Shown in pieces: positions 52,776-61,082 of a stretch of 64,000 bases of DNA. Under the pieces are notes generated by a model. The model did not search any database, was not told the origin of the DNA, and worked only from the letters and a program-made list of their open reading frames with translations. Source of the DNA: Streptomyces sp. NBC_00234 (GTDB lineage Bacteria > Actinomycetota > Actinomycetes > Streptomycetales > Streptomycetaceae). The translations under genes were made by a program, and so were the position numbers. Location: the NCBI RefSeq assembly GCF_036195325.1, contig NZ_CP108101.1:6262001-6326000 (forward strand), read 5' to 3'. Every line of letters begins with the position of its first letter. The first letter of the stretch is position 1.

Positions 52776-55700
52776 TCAGGACAGCAGCTCCACCTCCGCG
52801 AGCTCCGCCGAGCCGTCCAGCACCAGCCGGTACCTGGCGAAGTCGCCCGGCGTGTGCACCGAGAAGACCCGCGTCTGCTTGTTCCAGGCGAACGACTGGG
52901 CGGACCGCTTGTCCAGGTCCTTCCAGGTCGTGCCGTCCGACGAGCCCTGGAGGACCCAGCCGGCCGGCGCCTTGGCCGCCGCGGACGAGGTCAGCGTGTA
53001 CTGGAGCGCCTTCGTGGCCGAGGCCACCGGCAGGTCCACCGATTCGACCGTGGCCTTCGTGGCCGAGGTGTTGTCGAAGAGTGCGCCGTCGCCCTTCAGT
53101 ACGTCGCCCTTCGAGGCGGGCACCTTGTCGTCCTGGGTGATCGAGACCGGTGCCGCGTCCTTGCCCGTGCCCCAGGCGGACGGCTTGGACCCCATGTCGA
53201 ACTCCAGCACACCGCCCTTGGCGAGCAGGTCGTGCGGCAGCGAAGTGCTGGTCCACTTCTTGCCGTTGACCTTCAGGCCCTGGACGTAGATGTTCTTCGC
53301 GCTGTTCTTCGGGGCCTTGACCACGAGGTCCTGGCCGTTCTCCAGGTGCACCGTGGTCTTGGTGAAGAGCGGTGAGCCGACCGCGTACTCGCCGCTGCCC
53401 ATCACGAGTGGGTAGAAGCCGAGCGAGGAGAAGAGGAACCACGCCGACTGCTCGCCGTTGTCCTCGTCGCCGTGGTAGCCCTGCCCGATCTCGCTGCCCG
53501 TGTAGAGACGGCCGAGGACCTCGCGGACCTTCTCCTGCGTCTTCCAGGGCTGGGAGGCCGCGTCGTACATGTACGTGGCGTGGTGGGCGACCTGGTTGCT
53601 GTGGCCGTACATGCCCATCCGTACGTCGCGGGCCTCCGTCATCTCGTGGATGACGCCCCCGTACGAGCCGGTGAACTCCGGTGCCGCGGTCTCCGGCGTG
53701 TCGAAGTACGTGTCCAGCTTCTTGGCGAGACCGTCACGCCCGCCGTAGAGGTTGGCCAGGCCGCGGCTGTCCTGCGGGGCGGTGAAGGCGTAGCCCCAGC
53801 CGTTGGTCTCGGTGTAGTCGTAGCCCCAGACCCGCGGGTCGTACTGGTCCGACGGAACCCGCCAGTCGCCCTTGGCGTCCTTGCCCTGGAAGAAGCCGGC
53901 CTTGTCGTCGAAGAGCTTGACGTAGTTGCGGGCGCGGTTCAGGAAGTAGTCGGACTCCTCCTTGTAGCGCTCCTTCTTCGTCTTCTTGTAGAGCGCCTTG
54001 CCCATCTGCGCGATGCCGTAGTCGTTGAGGTAGCCCTCCAGTGACCAGGAGAGGCCCTCGTGCGTCGCTGTGTTCGCGTAACCGGTGAAGGGTGACGTTT
54101 CCATGCCCTTGCGGCCGACTCCGGAGGACGGCGGGACCGCGGTGGCGTTCTTCAGCGCCGCCTCGTACGCCGCTTCCGCGTCGAACTTCACGCCCTTGAC
54201 GTACGCGTCGGCGAACGCCACGTCCGAACTGGTGCCGGTCATCAGGTCCGCGTAACCCGGCGACGACCAGCGGGAGATCCAGCCGCCGTCCTTGTACTGC
54301 TGGACGAATCCGTCCACCATCTCGCCGGCCTTCTTCGGGGTGAGGAAGGAGTAGGCGGGCCAGGTCGTCCGGTAGGTGTCCCAGAAGCCGTTGTTGACGT
54401 ACACCTTGCCGTCGACGATCTTCGCGCCCGTGTGGGTCGGGGTGTCGGGGCCGGTCTGCGGGGAGAAGGGGCTGGCGTACTTGTGCTTGCCGTCGACCTT
54501 CTCGAAGCCCGAGTTCGGGTACAGGTACAACCGGTACAGGCTGGAGTAGAGCGTGGTCAGCTGGTCCGCGTTCGCCCCTTCGACCTCCACCTTGCCCAGG
54601 AGGCGGTCCCAGGCGCTGCGCGCCCGGTCCCTGACCTGCTCGAAGGACGTGGACGCCGGGAGCTCCGCGGCGAGGTTCTCCTTCGCCTGGTCCACGCTGA
54701 TGAGCGAGGTCGCCAGCCGCAGGTTGACCGTACGGTCCTTGCCCGCGTCGAAGCGGAAGTAGCCGGTCACGTCGTCGCCGCCACCGCCGCTCAGCTTGCC
54801 GCTGCCGGTGACCGGCGCGTCGAAGACCCCGTACACGAAGAGCCGGGTGGCTCCGGTCGAGCCGCCGCTCTTCACGTCGGAGAAGCCGGTGAAGGAGCCG
54901 GTCTCCGGGTCGAGGGTCAGTCCGCCGGCGTTCGAGACGTTGTCGAAGACCATGCTCGCGTCGTCACCGGGATAGGTGAACCGCATCCGGGCCGCGTGGT
55001 CGGTGGGCGTCATCTCGGCCTTGAGGCCACTGTCAAATGTCACACCGTAGTAGTGCGGCTTCGCCGTCTCGTTCTCGTGGTGGAACGGCAGCGCGCGCGC
55101 CGAGCGCGAGGCGTCCGGAGTGCCCTCCGCTCCCGACGGCATCATCTGGAAGGTCTGGCGGTCACCCATCCAGGGGCTCGGCTCGTGGCTGGCGCTGAAC
55201 GCCTGCACCTCGGGGAGGTTGTCCTCGTTGTTGCCGCGCGCGTAGTCGTACAGCCAGCTCGTCGAGCCCGCGTTGGTGACCGGCGTCCAGAAGTTGAAGC
55301 CATGGGGGACGGCGGTGGCCGGGATGTTGTTGCCGCGCGAGAACCCGCCGCTTGAGTTGGTGCCGCGTGTGGTCAGCGCGTAGTCCGCCAGATGCTCCTT
55401 GCGCTTCTCCGGCACCTTCGGGGCGATCTTGATGTCGTCGATCCAGCCCTGGAACTTCGACGGGCCCTTCGGGGAGTCGTACGCCACCAGGACGCGGTCG
55501 ACGGTCTTGCCCGCCGCGACCGTGCCGATGCGCGAGGCGACCTTGTTCCACTGGTTCACGTACAGCCGCTTGGCGTCGGCCTGGCCCTGCGGGCTGAGCA
55601 CGCCGCCGTGGCTGTCGGTGGCCTTGAGTCCGCTCAGGTAGGTGCCGTCGGTGAAGGCGAGGTCGACCGCGACATGCGTGGCCGGGTAGTCGAGGTCCGT

Positions 55701-56639
55701 CTCGCCCATCTGCGGGTAGACGAGGTAGGAGAGCTCGGTGTCCTTCGTGACGGCGGTGTCGACGTCGAAGACCTTGTTGTACGAGTAGGCGTGGCCGTCC
55801 GGCTTGTGCGTACCGGCGTAGCGCAGGGCCTTCTTCCCGCTGAATCCCGCACCGGACTTCGCGGTGGGGGAGCCGGACGGGCCGCGGTCGGCCTGGCTGC
55901 GCATCTCGTCCGGGGCGGGCACGGAGGTGTCGCCGTCGGAGAACTGGACGTCGGCGAGCTGGAGCGCGTCCGAGGCGCCGTTGTTCTTCGTGATCTCCAG
56001 ACGGAAGTGCTTGTAGGCCGTATCGGAAGTGAAATCGTATGATTTGGTCTGGAAGCGCTCGGAGAAGGCCTGGTCGGTCCGGGTGTCCAGGTCCTTCCAG
56101 GTGGTGCCGTCGGTGGAGCCCTTCAGGATCCAGTCCCGGGGGTCGCGCTCGTCGTGGTCGTTGGCCGAGGTCAGTGCGTAGGTCACGACCTTGACCGGTT
56201 CGACCAGATCGAATTCGACCCAGCCGGACGGTGCGAAGGTCAGCCACTTCGTGCCGGATTCGACATCGACGAGATTCTCTTTGACCTCTCCGCTGCCGGT
56301 GTTCTCGCCACTGGCGCGCAGGTCCGTCACCTTATCTGTGACATTGCCTGGTATTCCTGCGGTGAATCCGCCGTCGACACCGGATGCCCGCTTCTTTCCG
56401 TCAGCCCCGGTTTCCACGGTGTTGCGCCAGTCCGGCTGCTTTTCGTCCGCTTCGAACGAGGTGCTGAACTCGTGGTCGCTCCCGGCCGGTTGGTCCGGAG
56501 TGGCGGGCCGGGCGATGGCGGCGGACGGTGCCGTCACGACAAGAAGCGAAGTGGCCGCCAGCAAGGCGACCGCACGCGCTCTCGTATGGACTCTTGTGGC
56601 GACCGCATGGACTCTCTTGATCCCGATCATCCGGATCAT
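52776..56639 (-). CDS. secreted GH92 alpha-mannosidase with discoidin domains
   Basis: Exported protein of 1287 aa. Signal peptide about 1-43 (AVALLAATSLLVVTAPSAAIA), an N-terminal F5/8 type-C domain (about 60-235), a further beta domain with IDDIKIAP, and the GH92 body (about 430-1130). The catalytic-region motif is YHGDEDNGEQSAWFLFSSLG, and GVTFDSGLKAEMTPTDHAARMRF marks the N-terminal GH92 sandwich. A second discoidin-like domain ends the protein (WVLQGSSDGTTWKDLDKRS). GH92 enzymes are Ca-dependent exo-alpha-mannosidases acting on N-glycans or mannans. ATG 56639 has GGGGAGGAA 8 nt upstream. A palindromic operator lies over its promoter. Confidence 0.92.
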   Translation of the reverse strand: MIRMIGIKRVHAVATRVHTRARAVALLAATSLLVVTAPSAAIARPATPDQPAGSDHEFSTSFEADEKQPDWRNTVETGADGKKRASGVDGGFTAGIPGNVTDKVTDLRASGENTGSGEVKENLVDVESGTKWLTFAPSGWVEFDLVEPVKVVTYALTSANDHDERDPRDWILKGSTDGTTWKDLDTRTDQAFSERFQTKSYDFTSDTAYKHFRLEITKNNGASDALQLADVQFSDGDTSVPAPDEMRSQADRGPSGSPTAKSGAGFSGKKALRYAGTHKPDGHAYSYNKVFDVDTAVTKDTELSYLVYPQMGETDLDYPATHVAVDLAFTDGTYLSGLKATDSHGGVLSPQGQADAKRLYVNQWNKVASRIGTVAAGKTVDRVLVAYDSPKGPSKFQGWIDDIKIAPKVPEKRKEHLADYALTTRGTNSSGGFSRGNNIPATAVPHGFNFWTPVTNAGSTSWLYDYARGNNEDNLPEVQAFSASHEPSPWMGDRQTFQMMPSGAEGTPDASRSARALPFHHENETAKPHYYGVTFDSGLKAEMTPTDHAARMRFTYPGDDASMVFDNVSNAGGLTLDPETGSFTGFSDVKSGGSTGATRLFVYGVFDAPVTGSGKLSGGGGDDVTGYFRFDAGKDRTVNLRLATSLISVDQAKENLAAELPASTSFEQVRDRARSAWDRLLGKVEVEGANADQLTTLYSSLYRLYLYPNSGFEKVDGKHKYASPFSPQTGPDTPTHTGAKIVDGKVYVNNGFWDTYRTTWPAYSFLTPKKAGEMVDGFVQQYKDGGWISRWSSPGYADLMTGTSSDVAFADAYVKGVKFDAEAAYEAALKNATAVPPSSGVGRKGMETSPFTGYANTATHEGLSWSLEGYLNDYGIAQMGKALYKKTKKERYKEESDYFLNRARNYVKLFDDKAGFFQGKDAKGDWRVPSDQYDPRVWGYDYTETNGWGYAFTAPQDSRGLANLYGGRDGLAKKLDTYFDTPETAAPEFTGSYGGVIHEMTEARDVRMGMYGHSNQVAHHATYMYDAASQPWKTQEKVREVLGRLYTGSEIGQGYHGDEDNGEQSAWFLFSSLGFYPLVMGSGEYAVGSPLFTKTTVHLENGQDLVVKAPKNSAKNIYVQGLKVNGKKWTSTSLPHDLLAKGGVLEFDMGSKPSAWGTGKDAAPVSITQDDKVPASKGDVLKGDGALFDNTSATKATVESVDLPVASATKALQYTLTSSAAAKAPAGWVLQGSSDGTTWKDLDKRSAQSFAWNKQTRVFSVHTPGDFARYRLVLDGSAELAEVELLS

Positions 56640-56671
56640 CCCGAGCGATTCCTCCCCTTTTAAAGGCGATA

Positions 56672-56683
56672 GACAACGTTGTC
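56672..56683. promoter_or_regulatory. GACAACGTTGTC operator upstream of GH92
   Basis: Perfect 12-bp palindrome, LacI/ROK-operator-like, 33 bp before the GH92 start, where it would overlap the promoter or transcription start. A related sequence TGGCACCGTTGTCA occurs before the xylF gene. Confidence 0.6.
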
Positions 56684-57161
56684 ATTCATGATTTGCAGGG
56701 TCTAGTAGGGAGGCCAGTGCACAGTGGTGTCAAGGGTGTTGCACAAGAAACGGCGCCGGAATCGGCCGTTCTGGGGAAATCGGTACGGTGCGCCGGAGGC
56801 GCGCAGGGGTCATAGTGATCCGAACCGGGAGGGCTCAGGTATCCGTGAGGTCTCAACTCGGGAAAGACTGCCGCTCAAACCTGCACTCGATCTTGCTCAG
56901 TTGGCGAGAAGTGGACTATACCTGTCGGCGTCTGCACAGCCGTTTTACGCGACTGCGCACTCGGGGGCACGAAGAGGGCTGCGGGGGACGCCGGGGGCGT
57001 CCGAAGCCGTACGTTCTCCACCACCCCCACCGCACGAGAAGTTCCGGCATTCCGTTTGACCCAAGCGCAACTGACCGCGGTGGCGGGGCCCTTCGCCTGA
57101 GGCGATATCGACGGGTGACCGGTACACCGCCTGAGTCCTGGATGAAGGCGAGGACTTGAGC
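56684..57161. promoter_or_regulatory. upstream region of GH92 and the ngc genes
   Basis: Part of an 839-bp span without an intact gene. It contains a dre-like site at 56909-56924. Other open frames here have no ribosome site or recognised motif. Confidence 0.5.
56909..56924. promoter_or_regulatory. dre-like DasR site in the ngc/GH92 intergenic region
   Basis: AGTGGACTATACCTGT shares the dre core (AGTGG-CTA-ACC) with the site before the GH20 gene (38475-38490). It lies 238 bp upstream of a truncated SBP leader, 555 bp upstream of the NgcE-like gene and 270 bp from the divergent GH92 start. Confidence 0.55.
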
Positions 57162-57284
57162 ATGGGATCCACCTCTGCGCAGAGCGACAACGGCGGTCTC
57201 GGCCGCCCCGATCTGATCAAGCGGAGCGCGACTGTCGCTCGGGCCGCGGCTACGGCGACCGCTTTTCCGGCATCGCTCGGGTGA
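57162..57284 (+). pseudogene. truncated N-terminus of an NgcE-type sugar-binding lipoprotein
   Basis: A 40-codon frame after a GAGGACTTGAGC ribosome region reads MGSTSAQSDNGG, then LGRPDLIKRSATVAR and ends FPASLG-stop. The MGSTSA start and the (G)RxDLIKRSA twin-Arg-like stretch closely resemble, from memory, the leader of NgcE proteins in other streptomycetes. Here one twin Arg is Pro, there is no lipobox, and the frame stops before any mature domain. It therefore looks like a relic of an SBP gene lying ahead of the intact one. A short peptide gene cannot be excluded. Confidence 0.5.
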
Positions 57285-57478
57285 TCACCATCGGTGCCTC
57301 TGAGCGGCTCCGAGGCGACGGCTGAACGACCCGATGTGCATCTCCGCCGACATCGCAGGCGGAGACCAACATCAGGACGCGCTCAAAGAGAAGTGCGGCA
57401 AGCACGGGGCCAACCCGGCCCGGCAGCCGAACACGCAGCAAACCCGTAGAGATCCAATTGATCAGTGAGGATGCAGAG
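57285..57478. other. spacer between SBP relic and NgcE-like gene
   Basis: A 44-codon open frame (from 57341, MCISADIAGGDQ to a stop just before the NgcE-like ribosome site) exists here, but it has no ribosome site and no family I recognise. It is probably decayed sequence. Confidence 0.35.
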
Positions 57479-58885
57479 ATGACCATTCGTGCCGGCTCTC
57501 TTGACAGGCGAACGCTCCTGCGCGGGGCGATCGCGACGGCAGCCATGGGTTCGTTCGCGGTTGCGTGTGGCTCTCCCTCCAGCAACGACAACGGTGGCGG
57601 CGGCCCGAAGGGCGAGAAGGGTGCCAAGAACCCGTTCGGCGTTGCCAAGAACTCCAAGGTCGAGGCGGCCATCTTCGACGGCGGCTACGGCACCGACTAC
57701 GTCGAGTTCGTCAACACGGTCATCGGGGCCCAGATCGCCGGCACCAAGGTCGACGTCAAGCCGGTCGTCGACATCGGCCCGGAGCTCCAGCCCCGCTTCG
57801 TCGGTGGCAACCCGCCGGACCTCATCGACAACTCCGGTGAGGACCAGATCGGCTTCCTGGGCATTCTCGACCAGCTCGAGGAGCTCGACGACGTCTTCGA
57901 GGCCAACACCTACGAGGGCAAGAAGATCGCCGACATCGTCTACCCCGGCGTCAAGGACCCCGGCACGTTCAAGGACAAGTTCGTCGCGCTCAACTACGTG
58001 ATGACGGTGTACGGCGTCTGGTACTCCAAGACGCTGTTCGAGGCGAACGGCTGGACCCCGCCGAAGACGTGGGACGAGGCGCTCGACCTCGGCCAGGCGG
58101 CGAAGAAGAAGGGCAAGTACCTCTTCGTCCACGGCAAGGAAGCGGCGACCTACTACCGGACGCTCCTGATCGACTCGGCGATCAAGGAGGGCGGCGACGA
58201 GGTCCGGATCGCGCTGGGGAACCTGGAGAAGGGCTGCTGGTCGCACCCGGCGGTCCAGGGCGTCATCAAGATCATGGAGACCATGGTCAAGGAGAAGATG
58301 TTCGTCCCCGGCGGCTCCGGCACCCAGTTCCAGAAGGCGCAGGCGATCTGGAGCAACGACCAGAAGGCGCTGCTCTACCCGTCCGGTGGCTGGATCGAGA
58401 ACGAGATGAAGGACGCCACCAAGGCCGACTTCCAGATGACCGGTGTTCCGGCGATGACGCTCACGGGCAAGCCGAAGATCCCCTACGAGGCGCTCCGTGC
58501 GGCCGCGGGCGAGCCGTTCATCGTTCCCAAGCAGGGCAAGAACCCGGCCGGCGGCAAGGAGGTCCTGCGGGCGATGCTGTCCGAGAAGGCGGCCGCCAAC
58601 TTCTCCAAGACGAAGCTGGCCCCGACGATCGTCAAGGGCACCGTGCCCGCCGACGGTTACGGCTCCACGGCCCTCGTCTCGCAGACGCAGATGCTCGAGG
58701 CCGCGGGCGAGAACATCTTCAACTACACGTTCGTCGAGGCCTACGGCATGAACACCGACCAGCTGGTGCCGTGGAACTCGTTCCTCGCCGGCGACATCGA
58801 CGGCAAGGGTCTGACCTCGGCTCTGCAGAAGATCTCCGACAAGATCCGGGAAGACGACTCCATCGAGAAGATCAAGGTCAGCTAG
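57479..58885 (+). CDS. ngcE: NgcE-like GlcNAc/chitobiose ABC substrate-binding lipoprotein
   Basis: Extracellular solute-binding protein of 468 aa (family 1), anchored as a Tat-exported lipoprotein: twin Arg 10-11 (LDRRTLLRGAIA) and lipobox Cys30 (SFAVACGS). The ligand domain has PPDLIDNSGEDQIGFL, GVWYSKTLFEANGWTPPKTW, VHGKEAATYYRTLL and LYPSGGWIENEM, all typical of the N-acetylglucosamine/diacetylchitobiose binders. It delivers sugar to the two permeases that follow. No ATPase gene is present, so the shared MsiK ATPase probably drives transport. ATG 57479 has GTGAGG 8 nt upstream. Confidence 0.82.
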   Translation: MTIRAGSLDRRTLLRGAIATAAMGSFAVACGSPSSNDNGGGGPKGEKGAKNPFGVAKNSKVEAAIFDGGYGTDYVEFVNTVIGAQIAGTKVDVKPVVDIGPELQPRFVGGNPPDLIDNSGEDQIGFLGILDQLEELDDVFEANTYEGKKIADIVYPGVKDPGTFKDKFVALNYVMTVYGVWYSKTLFEANGWTPPKTWDEALDLGQAAKKKGKYLFVHGKEAATYYRTLLIDSAIKEGGDEVRIALGNLEKGCWSHPAVQGVIKIMETMVKEKMFVPGGSGTQFQKAQAIWSNDQKALLYPSGGWIENEMKDATKADFQMTGVPAMTLTGKPKIPYEALRAAAGEPFIVPKQGKNPAGGKEVLRAMLSEKAAANFSKTKLAPTIVKGTVPADGYGSTALVSQTQMLEAAGENIFNYTFVEAYGMNTDQLVPWNSFLAGDIDGKGLTSALQKISDKIREDDSIEKIKVS

Positions 58886-58892
58886 TAGCGCG

Positions 58893-59948
58893 ATGAGTGA
58901 CACGATCACCAAACCCGAACCCACGAGCGGTCGGCTCAAGTCGGCCGCTCGCGGCGGGCGTCCCGGGCGCCGCAAACTCACCTTCGACCGGGTGACGTTC
59001 TTCCTCGCGTTCCTTGGTATCCCGCTGGCCGTCTTCATCCTTTTCGTCCTGATGCCGTTCGTCCAGGCGATCTATTGGGCGATGACGGACTGGCGCGGCT
59101 TCAGCCCGGACTACAACTTCGTCGGGCTGGACAACTTCATCAAGATGTTCGAGGACGACATCTTTCTGAAGGCGTTGCGCAACGTGGCGCTGCTGGCGGC
59201 CGTCGTACCGCTGGTGACGTTGACGCTCGCCCTCGGGGTCGCGGTGGCCATCACGCTGGGCGGGCCCAGCAAGGGCCCGGTCCGGGGGATCCGGGGTGCG
59301 TCGTTCTACCGGATCATCTCGTTCTTCCCCTACGTCGTGCCGGCGATCATCGTCGGCCTGATCTGGGCGCAGATGTTCGACCCGAACGCCGGCCTGGTCA
59401 ACGGCTTCCTCACCAAGATCGGTCTTGACGGCTTCGTGGCGTTCGCCTGGCTGGGCGAGGTCTCGACCGCCATGCCGTCCCTGATGTTCGTCTTCGTCTG
59501 GGGACTCGTCGGGTTCTACGCGGTGCTCTTCATCGCCGCGATCAAGGGAGTTCCCGCCGAGCTGTACGAGGCGGCCAGGATCGACGGGGCCGGACGGTTC
59601 CGGACCACGATCTCGATCACCCTGCCGGCGATCCGGGACAGTGTGCAGACGGCGTACATCTATCTCGGCATCGCCGCGCTGGACGCGTTCGTCTACGTAC
59701 AGGCACTGTTGCCGAACGGCGGGCCGGCCAACTCGACCCTGACGATCAGCCAGCGGCTGTTCAACGTCGCCTTTGCGAAGCAGCAGTTCGGATATGCCAC
59801 CGCGATGGGTGTCGTCCTCGCCGGCGTCACCCTGGTGTTCGCGGCGCTGGTGTTCACCGTCTTCCGCCTGACCGGCGGTGGCGAGGGCAAAGAGAATGCG
59901 CGTGGGTTCAAGGCTCGGCGTGCTGGAGCCAAGGGAGGTGCTCAGTGA
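58893..59948 (+). CDS. ngcF: sugar ABC transporter permease (NgcF-like)
   Basis: MalF-type permease of 351 aa with six helices after a basic tail. FFLAFLGIPLAVFILFVLMP is helix 1, and the EAA loop that contacts the ATPase is LYEAARIDGAGRFRTTISI. It starts 7 bp after the binding-protein gene and overlaps the next permease by GTGA. Together they form the membrane channel for the aminosugar. Confidence 0.85.
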   Translation: MSDTITKPEPTSGRLKSAARGGRPGRRKLTFDRVTFFLAFLGIPLAVFILFVLMPFVQAIYWAMTDWRGFSPDYNFVGLDNFIKMFEDDIFLKALRNVALLAAVVPLVTLTLALGVAVAITLGGPSKGPVRGIRGASFYRIISFFPYVVPAIIVGLIWAQMFDPNAGLVNGFLTKIGLDGFVAFAWLGEVSTAMPSLMFVFVWGLVGFYAVLFIAAIKGVPAELYEAARIDGAGRFRTTISITLPAIRDSVQTAYIYLGIAALDAFVYVQALLPNGGPANSTLTISQRLFNVAFAKQQFGYATAMGVVLAGVTLVFAALVFTVFRLTGGGEGKENARGFKARRAGAKGGAQ

Positions 59949-60817
59949 GCGCCATAGCCGCCGACCGGAAACTGGTCAGAGTCACCGCAAGCAGCGACCG
60001 CAGGTTCGCCACGATCTCGCACGTCTTGCTAGTCATATGGTCCGTGGTCGTGATCGTGCCCATGCTGTGGGTACTGATGTCGTCGTTCAAGTCGACCGGC
60101 GAGATCCTGTCGTCGCCATTCTCGCTCCCGGACCAATGGAGGGTCGAGAACTACGCGAACGCGTGGACCGACGCGAACATCGGGAAGTACTTCCTGAATT
60201 CGGTGATCGTCGTTGTCTCTGCGTTGTTCCTGGTGATGTTGCTGGGTGCGATGTGCGCCTACATCCTGGCCAGGTTCCAGTTCCCCGGGCGCCGGCTGAT
60301 CTACTACACGATGCTGGCCGGACTGACGTTCCCGGTCTTCCTGGCGATCGTGCCGCTGTTCTTCCAGTTGCAGAACTTCGGGTTGCTGAACACGCGTCTG
60401 GGACTGATCCTCACCTACGTCGCGTTCGCGCTGCCGTTCACGGTGTTCTTCCTCTATTCGTTCTTCCGGTCACTGCCGCATGACGTCTACGAGGCCGCGT
60501 TGATCGACGGTGCCGGTGACTGGCGGGCGTTCTTCCAGGTCATGCTGCCGATGGCCAGTCCGGGCATGTCTGCGGTGGCGATCTTCAACTTCCTGGGGCT
60601 GTGGAACCAGTTCCTGCTGCCGGTGGCGCTCAACACCGACCAGGACATGTGGGTCCTGACCCAGGGGATGGCCGCGTACGCGTCCTCGCAGGTCTACGAC
60701 GTCGACTACGGTGCGCTGTTCGCGGCGATCGTGGTCACGGTGGTGCCTGTACTGGTCGTGTACGTCATCTTCCAGCGCCGGATTGCCGGTTCGGTGTCAC
60801 AGGGCACCTTCCGCTGA
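59945..60817 (+). CDS. ngcG: sugar ABC transporter permease (NgcG-like)
   Basis: MalG-type permease of 290 aa with six helices. VLLVIWSVVVIVPMLWVLMS is helix 1, and the EAA loop is VYEAALIDGAGDWRAFFQVM. GTG 59945 overlaps the stop of the first permease. It pairs with that permease in a heterodimeric channel. Followed by a very strong terminator, so this is a three-gene transport operon without an ATPase. Confidence 0.85.
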   Translation: MSAIAADRKLVRVTASSDRRFATISHVLLVIWSVVVIVPMLWVLMSSFKSTGEILSSPFSLPDQWRVENYANAWTDANIGKYFLNSVIVVVSALFLVMLLGAMCAYILARFQFPGRRLIYYTMLAGLTFPVFLAIVPLFFQLQNFGLLNTRLGLILTYVAFALPFTVFFLYSFFRSLPHDVYEAALIDGAGDWRAFFQVMLPMASPGMSAVAIFNFLGLWNQFLLPVALNTDQDMWVLTQGMAAYASSQVYDVDYGALFAAIVVTVVPVLVVYVIFQRRIAGSVSQGTFR

Positions 60818-60905
60818 CGCCCACCGTCGCGCCGTACGGCCGGCCGGGTCGCTTCGCCGGTCCGCCGGCCGGCGCCATCACGTAACCGCTGCTTCACCCG
60901 TTGCG

Positions 60906-60955
60906 CACAGAGGTCGGGCCCCGGAGAGACAACTCTCCGGGGCCCGACCTCTGTG
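60906..60955 (+). terminator. strong terminator after the ngc genes
   Basis: Perfect 23-bp stem beginning cacagaggtcgggcccc with an ACAA loop (60929-60932). It ends the transport operon and shields the regulator gene. Confidence 0.92.
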
Positions 60956-61028
60956 TAAGGGGCAGGAGCCGATTTCTGTCAAGGGGTTGACGGCATAGGT
61001 ATCCTCAGCGGAGCTTTGGAGTTCATAA

Positions 61029-61038
61029 CTTGTACAAG
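61029..61038. promoter_or_regulatory. CTTGTACAAG palindrome upstream of the ROK gene
   Basis: Perfect 10-bp palindrome 45 bp before the regulator's start codon. It could be an autoregulatory site; the short length makes this tentative. Confidence 0.35.
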
Positions 61039-61082
61039 GTTCGGTCACCCAGGGTGACGCGGGCCACGATAAGGGTGGGTCA

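Noticed and set aside
57341..57475. 44-codon frame MCISADIAGGDQ just before the NgcE-like gene
   Set aside because: No ribosome site, no recognised family, and mixed codon quality; more likely decayed spacer.
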